NCBI GenBank assembly: GCA_050247075.1
Contig: JBFWUW010000002.1
Location: 1-64,000 of the forward strand
Origin: JBFWUW01 sp050247075
GTDB taxonomy: Bacteria > Planctomycetota > Planctomycetia > Pirellulales > JBFWUW01
Length of the DNA stretch: 64,000 bases
Direction of reading: 5' to 3'
Shown: in pieces, positions 54,994-63,800 of the stretch
How positions within the stretch are numbered: the stretch's first letter is position 1
Layout: the number at the start of each line of letters is the position of its first letter
Made by a program: the position numbers and the translations under genes
The notes under the pieces: generated by a model
Told to the model about the DNA's origin: nothing
Databases searched by the model: none
What the model saw: only the letters and a program-made list of their open reading frames with translations

Positions 54994-56574
54994 ATGCTCA
55001 TCGGTTACGTCAGCGACGAACGTTACGTCGCCCTGCCCGACTGCCTGTTGGAGTTCGTCAGCAACGCCGGTTCTTGGGAAGCACGCAGCCGGGCCACCGG
55101 CGCGGTGCATGCCGACCTGCCGCCGGGTGAGTATCGGGTGACGTTGTTTAAAGCCGGCTTTGGGGCCAAGAGCGTGCAATTGCGGATCGAGCCGGGCATG
55201 CCGCCGTATCACTTTCGGCTGCTGTCGGACTGTTTGCTGGGGTATGTTTGGCCCAAGTGCGTCAAGGCGGGCGAACGGGGAGAGTTTCGCGTCCACTCGG
55301 TGGAAGCCTACAAGCTGGAACTATGGCGCTACGGATGGAAGAAGGAACTGGTGAAGGTTTTGGGCTGGTTTGATGAACACGGCCCGCGGGCCACCATGCA
55401 GATTACGCCCGACGGCGACTACACGCAGACCGGCGTCGGTTGGAACAAGCAGGGCTACAACATGAAGGTTCACAACCAGTACGTCGAGGCACCGGCGGAG
55501 AGCGGCCTGTATTACTTTCACGCCAGCACTCGCGGCGGGGCGAGGTTTGCTTTTCCATGGGTGGTGGCCCCCGAGCGTCCGCGGCAACCGCTGGCGGTGT
55601 TGGCCTCCAACATCACCTGGAACGCTTACAACAGCTTCGGCGGACGCAGCAATTACATTCACGCCACGACCTTTCCGCCCACGCCAACGATCAATTCCCG
55701 CCAGGATCTGTTTCGCTATACTGATCCCGACCATATCTTCTACGACCGCGAGGATTACGACCCCTTGTCGTTCGACCGGCCCGAACCGTTCAACAACATC
55801 GAGCCAGGCGAACAGATCACCGACCTGTTGGAAAGCCGCACGGCCTGCCACCTGGCACCGGCGGAGTGGCGGTTGCTGGGCTGGCTGGAGCGCGAGGGCT
55901 TCGCCTTCGACCTGTACGGAGAGACCCAGTTGCACTCTGGCGATTTGAAGCTGGACGATTACCGCGTGCTGCTCATCAGCACCCATCCAGAGTATTGGTC
56001 GCGGCAAATGTACCTGGAAGTGAAAGACTGGGTGCAAAAACGGGGCGGCAAGCTCATTTACCTGGGGGGCAACGGCTTGAACTGCGAGGTGGAATTCAAC
56101 GACAGCCAAACGATGACGGTCCGCAACGGCAACATGCGCGAGATCCTGGCGAAACAGCAAGAGAGCCGCCTGCATCCGCGGTTAGAGAGCGAGGCCAACC
56201 TGCTCGGCGTGGTCTTTACCGAGGCGGGGGCCATGACCGGCGCGCCGTTTCGCGTGGTCGATGACAGCCATTGGGCCTTCGCCAATACGGGCTTGAAAAA
56301 CGGCGACATCTTTGGCGAGCACAGCATTCACATGCGTTGTCCGGGGGGCGCCTCGGGCCACGAGACCGACAAAGTCTCGCCTTCGTCGCCCGCCAACGTC
56401 CATAAGGTGGCCAAGGGCCTGAACAAAGACGACGGCGGCGCGGACATGATCGTCTACGACACGCCCAGCGGCGGACAGGTTTTCTCCGCCAGTTCCATCA
56501 CCTGGCCCTGCTCGGTCGTGGTCGATGCCCACGTCTCGGCGATTACGGCCAACGTGCTCCGCAAGTTCTTGTGA
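54994..56574 (+). CDS. N,N-dimethylformamidase beta-subunit-like protein
   Basis: A 526-residue protein from the ATG at 54994, with GGAG 8 bases upstream; the longer frame upstream is REP-derived. An N-terminal beta domain (about 1-90, IGYVSDERYVALPDCLLEFV) is followed by the large catalytic-type domain of dimethylformamidase: NITWNAYNSFGGRSNYIH, LGWLEREGFAFDLYGE, VLLISTHPEYWSRQMYLEV, KLIYLGGNGLNCEVEF and the closing ASSITWPCSVV. Characterised dimethylformamidase hydrolyses DMF with a mononuclear iron in this subunit; the HPEYWS and Tyr/Glu ligands need structural comparison. No small alpha subunit is adjacent, so the substrate may differ. Confidence 0.8.
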   Translation: MLIGYVSDERYVALPDCLLEFVSNAGSWEARSRATGAVHADLPPGEYRVTLFKAGFGAKSVQLRIEPGMPPYHFRLLSDCLLGYVWPKCVKAGERGEFRVHSVEAYKLELWRYGWKKELVKVLGWFDEHGPRATMQITPDGDYTQTGVGWNKQGYNMKVHNQYVEAPAESGLYYFHASTRGGARFAFPWVVAPERPRQPLAVLASNITWNAYNSFGGRSNYIHATTFPPTPTINSRQDLFRYTDPDHIFYDREDYDPLSFDRPEPFNNIEPGEQITDLLESRTACHLAPAEWRLLGWLEREGFAFDLYGETQLHSGDLKLDDYRVLLISTHPEYWSRQMYLEVKDWVQKRGGKLIYLGGNGLNCEVEFNDSQTMTVRNGNMREILAKQQESRLHPRLESEANLLGVVFTEAGAMTGAPFRVVDDSHWAFANTGLKNGDIFGEHSIHMRCPGGASGHETDKVSPSSPANVHKVAKGLNKDDGGADMIVYDTPSGGQVFSASSITWPCSVVVDAHVSAITANVLRKFL

Positions 56575-56585
56575 GGCACACGGTC

Positions 56586-56630
56586 TGTAGGAGGCGATTC
56601 CATCGCCGATTAGTAGGAGACGTTTCCAAC
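56586..56630 (+). repeat. Tandem GTAG-headed REP-like elements
   Basis: A consensus copy (56586-56610) followed by a degenerate copy (56612-56630, ACGTT-type stem). Confidence 0.7.
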
Positions 56631-56637
56631 CATTGCC

Positions 56638-56663
56638 CCCTCTCCCGGTACTCCGGGAGAGGG
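56638..56663. repeat. CCCTCTCC-type hairpin, copy 2
   Basis: Identical in sequence to the unit at 54806-54831: 11-base perfect stem with a TACT loop. It is followed by a GGGTTGGGGAGAGGG tail. Confidence 0.7.
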
Positions 56664-56719
56664 TTGGGGAGAGGGCGATGTGGCGAATGACGGTCCATCG
56701 AACCGGGCCCTCACCCCGG

Positions 56720-56740
56720 CCCTCTCCCAGAGGGAGAGGG
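56720..56740. repeat. CCCTCTCC-type hairpin, copy 3
   Basis: CCCTCTCC (56720-56727) pairs with GGAGAGGG (56733-56740) around a 5-base loop, preceded by CCCTCACCCCGG. Units of this make-up are common between genes in many GC-rich bacteria. Confidence 0.6.
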
Positions 56741-56744
56741 AGAA

Positions 56745-56769
56745 TGTCGGAGGCGATTCTATCGCCGAT
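56745..56769 (+). repeat. GTAG-type REP-like hairpin, degenerate head
   Basis: Head TGTCGGA, stem GGCGAT/ATCGCC with loop TCT. Confidence 0.6.
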
Positions 56770-56789
56770 TCGCCCAGCCCAACTTCGGC

Positions 56790-57398
56790 CTATCCCGCCG
56801 CAACCTTGACCGCTACATCGCGGGTGCAAAAGCTCCAGCAAGAGATTAAGCCCCCCAACGCGCCGACCAGCGGGCCAAGAATGGCGTGCCCGCCGCGCAC
56901 GCCGGCCCCGCCGCCGTACTGCATCTGGTGGATGTTGACCCACTCCGCCGCGCTGCCGTCGTCCCACTGCACGTTGTACAGGCCGGCTTCGGCATCGTAG
57001 GCGGTAATGGTCGCGGTGTACCAACCGCCGCCGCGCCATTGGGCCACGACTTTGGAACCGACGGAATAAGTTGATTGCATGCTGGACAACCATTCCAGCG
57101 CACGCGTTGTGGGCAGTACCGACCGCACGGCCAGCCGATTGCCTACCGAAGTGGCCGGTTCGCTCCAGATCACGCCGATGGCGTAGACCCAGCCGAACAC
57201 GGCAAATCCGACCCAAAAGACCCGCCGTTGGTCGTTACAAACCAATGCCCCAACCAAGGAGAAACAAAGCAACCCGACATAGATGGCCAAAGCCAAGGCG
57301 GCGATTACCTCGGAATTGGCCCGCAACGCCCCCAAGGCCAGGGCGATGGCAAAGACGGCCCCCAAGACGCCCATCATCGTAAATCGAATTCCTCGCAT
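56790..57398 (-). CDS. Membrane protein with a Tudor-like module
   Basis: A 202-residue protein from the ATG at 57396-57398 (GGGGA 8 bases upstream). Three membrane helices lie in the first 85 residues (FTMMGVLGAVFAIALALGAL, a second at about 32-52, a third at about 62-80). Residues about 108-160 form a small SH3-fold module of Tudor/agenet type: YSVGSKVVAQWRGGGWYTAT, then a YNVQWDDGSAAEWV segment. In eukaryotes such modules bind methylated Lys or Arg; in bacteria the ligand is unknown. A Gly-rich hydrophobic stretch (ILGPLVGALGGLISCW) may be a fourth helix. The convergent end lies next to REP hairpins. Confidence 0.65.
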   Translation of the reverse strand: MRGIRFTMMGVLGAVFAIALALGALRANSEVIAALALAIYVGLLCFSLVGALVCNDQRRVFWVGFAVFGWVYAIGVIWSEPATSVGNRLAVRSVLPTTRALEWLSSMQSTYSVGSKVVAQWRGGGWYTATITAYDAEAGLYNVQWDDGSAAEWVNIHQMQYGGGAGVRGGHAILGPLVGALGGLISCWSFCTRDVAVKVAAG

Positions 57399-57697
57399 CT
57401 CGGCTGTCCCCAAGTGGACGATTCCGCCAATCATCGTGGCAAGATCATAACCAGAGGTGCCAAACAATGCGCCATTTTGGCATGCAAACCCGACAAAATT
57501 GCCGATGCCCGCAAACGGCAGAGGAGCCGCCTTCCGACGGCGACGATCCGCGGTCCGGTTCCGGGCGGCCGCGTTGTTGTTTGCGATGGCCGCCCGTAGG
57601 TACGTATAATGGCCATGCATTGCTCGCCAACCGTTTACCGCCGGCCATTCGGGCCGTGCCTGCCCGCCTCAAAGCCCTGCCTGCCACCCACCGGTTT

Positions 57698-60600
57698 ATG
57701 CCTCTCTACCGACTGTTGACGATATCGTTCCTGTCCTTTACCGCATTGGTTTGCACGGCGGCGCTCCCCGCGCAATCGACCGAAGCGCCGGATGCGCAGG
57801 CCACCGCCTTTTTTGAGGAAAAGATTCGGCCTGTGCTGGTCGAGCATTGTTATTCCTGCCATTCCGCCGAAGCGCAAGAGAACAAGAAGCTGCAAGCCAG
57901 CCTGTTTCTGGACACAAAAGAAGGCACGCTGAAAGGGGGCGAGAATGGCCCCGCGCTGGTCGCCGGCAACTCGGCCGAAAGCCTGTTGCTCAAGGGACTA
58001 AAGTACGATGGACTGGAGATGCCCCCCAGTGGCAAGCTTTCGGATGAGATCATCGCCGACTTTGCCACCTGGATCGAAAGCGGGGCCGTTGACCCGCGGC
58101 AGGGAGCGGCGGCGACCGTGGCCAAACGCGTCATCGACATCCAGGAAGGGCGGAACTTTTGGTCCTTCCGCCGGCTAGCGCCCGTTACTCCGCCCGAAGT
58201 GAAAAATACGGCCTGGGGACGCACCCCCATCGACCAGTTCATCACGGCCCGGCACGAAGAGCACGGCCTGCAACCCAACGGACCGGCCAGCCGCGAGAAG
58301 CTGGTTCGCCGCGTGTACTACGATCTCATCGGGCTGCCCCCTTCGCCCGAGCAAGTCGCGGCGTTTGTGCAGGACGAATCCGCCGATGCTTACGAAAAGC
58401 TGATCGACCAGCTCTTGGCCAGCGAGCATTACGGCGAACGTTGGGGCCGGCATTGGCTCGATACGGCCCGCTACGCCGAGAGCGGCGGCTACGAGTTCGA
58501 CGGCTTTCGGCCGGGTGCGTACCACTACCGCGACTGGGTCATCCGCGGGCTGAACCACGACATGCCATACAACGAGTTCGTCCGTATGCAGATTGCCGGC
58601 GACAAGCTGTTGCCGGGCGACTACCAAGGAGGATCGGCGGTCGGGTTTTTGGTCGCCGGACCTTACCCCGGCCAGTTGACGCAAAAGACGGAGGAAAAGA
58701 TCCGCTACGACCAGATCGACGACATGATCATGACCATCGGCGGTTCAATGATGGGGTTGACGCTGGGCTGCGTCCGCTGCCACGAACACAAGTACGACCC
58801 TTTCCCACAGCAAGATTACTACGGTATCGCCGCCGCGCTGGGCCGCACGGTACATGGCGACGTTACCTTCGATCCCGATCCGGCGGCAACACAACGCGCG
58901 TTGGCCGCGCACGATGCTCGCCGCCAAGAGTTGGCCGCCGCCGTCACCCAGTTTGCCGCGCAAGAGTTGCCGGGCCGGTTCAGCAAGTGGCAACAAGAAG
59001 AACTTCCCAAGCTGGCCAGATTGGCCCATTGGCAGATTCTGGAACCATTGGATGTGCAGAGCGGAACCTGGCTGAACACCGCGCCGGACGGCCTGGTGGT
59101 CTATGTCGCCCGCGGCAAGAACGGTGACACCTACACGGTCAACACGCAAACTTATCAGCGGAATATCACGTCGCTGCGGCTAGATGCCTTCACCGACAAG
59201 TCGCTGCCCGCCAACGGTCCTGGCTTGAATGGCGATGGCGGCTTTTCCTTGCAGGATTTTAAAGTCACGGCCCGGCCGCTGGATGCGGGCAACACCGCCG
59301 AGCCGATCACACTCAAGCTAAAGGGGGCACAAGCGGCCTACGAAGAACCAGAGCAACCGTTGGCCCACGCGGTGGATGATAACCCGGGCACCTTCTGGCG
59401 GGCCAACAATGGCAACGGCAAGGACAACGGTGCCATTCTGGAGATCGAGGGAGGGCTTCCGGGTTGGGATGGCGGTACGCGGTTGACGTTTGAGTTGAAG
59501 TTTGCCAGCCAAGGCTTGGGGCGGTTTCGGCTGGCCCTCAGCACCACACCAGTTCCCGCCAGTTGGGCTGGCGATATCGCCGGGCAACATCTGGGCGAGA
59601 TCCAGTCGCTGCTGGCCGCGGGACAAGGCCAACTGGCCGAAGCCCACCGCGAGCCAATGGCACGTTGGTTGAGCCCTTTCGACGCCGAAACAGGCAAGGT
59701 CGTGCGGGCGTTGGAGGAACATATTCGCCAGCGGCCGCGGCCCCCGTTGACCGATGTCTACGCGACGGTGGATGGCGGCCGCGATGTCTTTCTGCTGCGC
59801 CGCGGAGAAGTAGACAACAAACAGGACAAAGCCGAACCGGGCTTCTTGCAGGTTCTGGCCATTGCAGCCGACCCGCAACAGCGCTGGTTGCCGGCACCGG
59901 CGGACGGCCAGACGGCGGTTGATCCGCGTGTCGGCCTGGCCGATTGGATGGTCGATGTAGAGCAGGGCGCGGGGCCGTTGCTGGCTCGGGTGATGGCCAA
60001 CCGCCTTTGGCAGCATCATTTCGGACGGGGAATTGTGGCCACACCCAACGACTTTGGCGAGCAAGGCGACCGGCCGACCCACCCCGAACTGTTGGAATGG
60101 CTAGCCGGAGAACTCGTTCGCGGCGGCTGGAAGCTGAAACCGCTTCACAAGCTGATGATGCTCAGCAGCGCCTACACCCAAAGCAGCGATGTCTTGGCGG
60201 CGAACGAGCAGATCGATCCGGCCAACCAGTTCCTGTGGCACCACCAGCCGCGCCGGCTCGAGGCGGAAATCATCCGCGACGCGCTATTGGAGATCGGCGG
60301 CTCGCTCGATGTCCAAATGTACGGGCCAAGTACGCTGGATAACTCCGCCCGGCGCAGCATTTATGTCCGCGTCAAGCGCAGTGAAATGAGCCCCTTCCTA
60401 ACGATGTTCGACGCCCCAGAGCCGTTGCAAAGCATTGGCCAGCGGTCCAGCACCACGGTGCCGACACAGGCCCTGGCCATGATGAACAGCCCCTTTGTGC
60501 GGCAACAAGCCGAGAAACTGCTGGGCCGCATTCGCCTGCCCCAAGATCCGCCCGCCCCGCCAGCCACGCTCGTCGATCGGGCTTACCAGATAGCCCTGTC

Positions 60601-60757
60601 GCGACTGCCGACCGAAGCGGAACGTACCACCATGCTGTCATTCATTGAGGGCCAACAATCCCTGTCGGGCGATGCCAACCCGCAAAGCGCCGAACTGGCC
60701 CTGGTCGATTTCTGCCAACTTCTGCTCTGTCTGAACGAGTTCATCTACGTAGATTGA
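57698..60757 (+). CDS. PSCyt1/DUF1549/DUF1553 planctomycete cytochrome protein
   Basis: A 1019-residue exported protein. The ATG at 57698 gives a signal peptide (about 1-26, ending AALPAQS); upstream frame is not protein-like. PSCyt1 has a haem c motif CYSCH at 51-55 and the LEMPPSGKLSD loop. DUF1549 (about 165-370) has DQFITARHEEHGLQ, LVRRVYYDLIGLPPSPEQ, GERWGRHWLDTARYAES and a second CxxCH in GCVRCHEHKYDPF. A beta-rich middle (about 440-640) precedes DUF1553 (about 725-1000), with LLARVMANRLWQHHFGRGIV and LHKLMMLSSAYTQSS. Such proteins are hallmarks of planctomycetes, usually next to a DUF1501 gene, which is absent here. Function unproven; electron transfer is implied by the haem sites. Confidence 0.95.
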   Translation: MPLYRLLTISFLSFTALVCTAALPAQSTEAPDAQATAFFEEKIRPVLVEHCYSCHSAEAQENKKLQASLFLDTKEGTLKGGENGPALVAGNSAESLLLKGLKYDGLEMPPSGKLSDEIIADFATWIESGAVDPRQGAAATVAKRVIDIQEGRNFWSFRRLAPVTPPEVKNTAWGRTPIDQFITARHEEHGLQPNGPASREKLVRRVYYDLIGLPPSPEQVAAFVQDESADAYEKLIDQLLASEHYGERWGRHWLDTARYAESGGYEFDGFRPGAYHYRDWVIRGLNHDMPYNEFVRMQIAGDKLLPGDYQGGSAVGFLVAGPYPGQLTQKTEEKIRYDQIDDMIMTIGGSMMGLTLGCVRCHEHKYDPFPQQDYYGIAAALGRTVHGDVTFDPDPAATQRALAAHDARRQELAAAVTQFAAQELPGRFSKWQQEELPKLARLAHWQILEPLDVQSGTWLNTAPDGLVVYVARGKNGDTYTVNTQTYQRNITSLRLDAFTDKSLPANGPGLNGDGGFSLQDFKVTARPLDAGNTAEPITLKLKGAQAAYEEPEQPLAHAVDDNPGTFWRANNGNGKDNGAILEIEGGLPGWDGGTRLTFELKFASQGLGRFRLALSTTPVPASWAGDIAGQHLGEIQSLLAAGQGQLAEAHREPMARWLSPFDAETGKVVRALEEHIRQRPRPPLTDVYATVDGGRDVFLLRRGEVDNKQDKAEPGFLQVLAIAADPQQRWLPAPADGQTAVDPRVGLADWMVDVEQGAGPLLARVMANRLWQHHFGRGIVATPNDFGEQGDRPTHPELLEWLAGELVRGGWKLKPLHKLMMLSSAYTQSSDVLAANEQIDPANQFLWHHQPRRLEAEIIRDALLEIGGSLDVQMYGPSTLDNSARRSIYVRVKRSEMSPFLTMFDAPEPLQSIGQRSSTTVPTQALAMMNSPFVRQQAEKLLGRIRLPQDPPAPPATLVDRAYQIALSRLPTEAERTTMLSFIEGQQSLSGDANPQSAELALVDFCQLLLCLNEFIYVD

Positions 60758-60801
60758 GAACGGGCTCGCGGCTGCGGTTGGCACATATTCGCCTGTACGG
60801 C

Positions 60802-63800
60802 TTATGAGCCGTACTGCCGCAGGAAGAGGTCGGACCCGTCGCCGTCGGCTGGGTTTGTCTTGCCGCGGATCAGCCCGTGCCTGGCCCAACGCTCTTGGGC
60901 GGCGTTCATCCGCCGGCGGAACTCACTGTGGCCTTCGCTGTCGAGCCGGAAGAAGTCGAGGTTCTGCTCGATGCTTCCATAAGACATTCCGGCGGCCATT
61001 TCCTCGTATTCCCGCCATGTCACGGGCGGCCCGCCTTCTCCCAAGAACTGGCAGGCGATCCGCATGGCCTGGGGGTCTTGGCGTTTCAGCAGTTCGACCG
61101 CTTTGAACCAGCCGGCAATCAAGGCCTTGACCTTGTCTGGCTCTTGTTCCAGGAATTCCTCGCGTACCATGAGCGTATCGACGATTGCACCCGGATCGTC
61201 CGCGGCCGTTGCCAAACGGTGGGCACCGGGGATTTTCAGCGCCGTGGACAGGAACGGCTCGTAGCAGACGACGGCATCGGCTTCGCCCTTGCAGAATAGC
61301 TCCACCGCCGCCGCCACCGATGCGGATTGGACCGTCTCGAACTCGCCCGTCGAGACGTTGAATTTTTCGCACAAGGAGAGCAACAGAAAATGCGGAGCCT
61401 CCAGGAAGACGCAGGCCACCTTCTTGCCGCGCAGGTCGGCGATGGATTGAATCTCTTGCCGGGCCACGATGGCATCGGCCGTGCCCGACACGTCGAGCTG
61501 CAACACGACCTTGGTCCGCTCTCCATCGGCCCGCGAGAGGGCATGCGAGTCCACCACATAGGGGCCGGCATCCAGTTCGCGCGAGACGATCCGCTGATGA
61601 ATCTCGTGGGCATGCAGCACCGGCACCAGATGCAGATCGACGTCGGGACACAAACCCATTTCGGCGGCTACCACCAGCGGTGCAAACCCAACCCACGGCT
61701 TGATGGCCAGCCGGATGTTGTTGTCTGGCCATACGACAGCCATTATGGCGGCCAACGCCAGCACCCCAGCCAGCATCAGTCCAGGCAGCAGCGGACGACG
61801 GCGGCAGCGCCGCCAGCAGCGGGCCCCCAACCCCACGGGCCGCGCCTCGACCGGTTGGCCCTGCAAGAAACGCTCCAGGTCGCGGGCCAGTTCCTCGGCG
61901 GTCTCGTAGCGGCGGCTGGGATGTTTCTCCAGGCACTTCTGCACGATGGCTTGCAGGTCCAGCGGCACGGCGGAATTGAACTTGCGAACTGTCTCCGGCT
62001 CCTCGACTTCAATCTTCAGCATGGCTTGAGAATCGCGCAGATCGTCGTCGATGCCGTATAGCGGGCGCAGCGTCAGCAATTCCCACAGTGTGGCCCCCAG
62101 GCTGTAGATATCGCTACGCCCGTCAACCTGCCCGGCGTCGATAATTTGCTCAGGGCTGGCATAGCGAAGGCTTCCGACAAACTCGCGGGTGCGCGTGACG
62201 CGGCCCGCCTCATCCTGGTCCAGCTTGGCGATCCCCAAATCCATGAGGACGGCCCGCCCGCCATCCCGCGCCAGCAAGATGTTGTCGGGCTTGATATCGC
62301 GATGGACGATGCCGGCCGCGTGCAAGGCCTGGGCGGCCTGCGCCAAGTCGCGCACAATGGCCGCCATCTGGCGGATATAGGCCGGCGATTGGCAAAAGTC
62401 GGCACTCGTTGGCGGCTCGGCTTCGCCCAACTCTTGATGCTGGATGCTGGCGGATTGCGACTCCACGGCCGCTCCGCCAGCCAACGGATGCTCTTGTCCG
62501 CGCGTCTGCTGGGATGCCCGTTCCACGGCGTCGCGCCAGGCGGCATCGTCGAGGAGATTGCGATCGACGTGCCGCAGTTGGCTCAAGAGGGGCGTCAGAC
62601 CGGTGCCGTCGACAAGCTCCATGGCGAAATAGAGCCGGTCTTGGTCCTCGCCCGACGAGTAAATGCGCACCAGATTGGGATGTTCCACCTTGCCGAGCGC
62701 GCGGATCTCGGTCAAGAACCGGGCGCGTGCCGAATCGCTCTCCAGCCGCAGGCACTTGAGCGCAACATCGCGAGCCTCCGTGGGCTGCCAGGCGCGGTAA
62801 ACGACGCCCATGCCCCCCGCCCCGATCCGCGTGCGCAGTTCAAACGGGCCAATCGTGCCGGCATGGCCCGTCGGCGGCTTGATGGCTGGTTTGGCCATGC
62901 CACCGCTGGCAGTGGACTCGGTTGCCAGCCAGGATTGCAGCTCCTCGGCCATTTCGCTGGCCGAGCGATAACGGCGAGAGACATCGCAAGCCAGCGCCTT
63001 CGCGCAGATGCGGTCCAACTCCACCGGAATCGAACGGTCCGTTTGCCGCACGGCAGGCGGCTCGACATGCTTGACAAGTTCCAGCAGGTCGGGCACCGAC
63101 TGGGCCAGAAACGGCCGTTGGCCGGCCAACATTTCGTAGAAAACAACCCCCAAGCTGTAAATGTCGGTGCGGCCATCGACGCGGTGCCCATCGCCGCGGG
63201 CCTGTTCCGGGCTCATGTAGGCGGGTGTTCCTTGCAGCCCGACGGAGCCTTGGCCGACTTCGTCGTGCTTCAAGGCCAAGCCAAAGTCGGCCAGGTAGGG
63301 CTTGCCCGACGGATCGAGCAGAATGTTCGCCGGTTTGACATCGCGGTGCCAGAAGCCGCGCTCGTGCGCGTGTTGCAGCGCGTCGGCCAGGGTGGCGGCC
63401 AGCCGGGCCGCTTCGACGTGCGGCAGCGGCCCCTGCCGAAGCCGTTCGGCCAGGTTGGTGCCGGCGACAAACTGCGAAACGATGTAGCAGTTGCCCTCCT
63501 CATCGCGGCGGGCCTCATACACCCGCACGATATGCGGATGGTCCAAGCTGGCCAGCGCTTTAGCCTCCTTGAGATAGAGTTCAATTCCCCCTACGGCCCG
63601 CAAGACGTTGCGCCGCGGAACCTTGATCGCTATAGGCCGGTTGAGCGTGTTGTCGTGGGCGTGGTAGACAATGCCATATGCCCCTTGGCCCAGGATCCCG
63701 ACGACCTTGTATCCGCCGATCGACCCTGGCCGCGGCTCATCGCGAGTGAACCCCGTGGGCTGGCGGGCACCAATTTGCTCCACCGACTCGAACGCGGGAC

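Noticed and set aside
54752..56769. CRISPR array
   Set aside because: Repeats are irregularly spaced, in both orientations, with varying stems and no uniform spacers or cas genes.
57467..57697. 77-codon extension before the PSCyt1/PSD1 protein
   Set aside because: It is not protein-like, overlaps the upstream region of the divergent gene, and would hide the signal peptide that starts at 57698.
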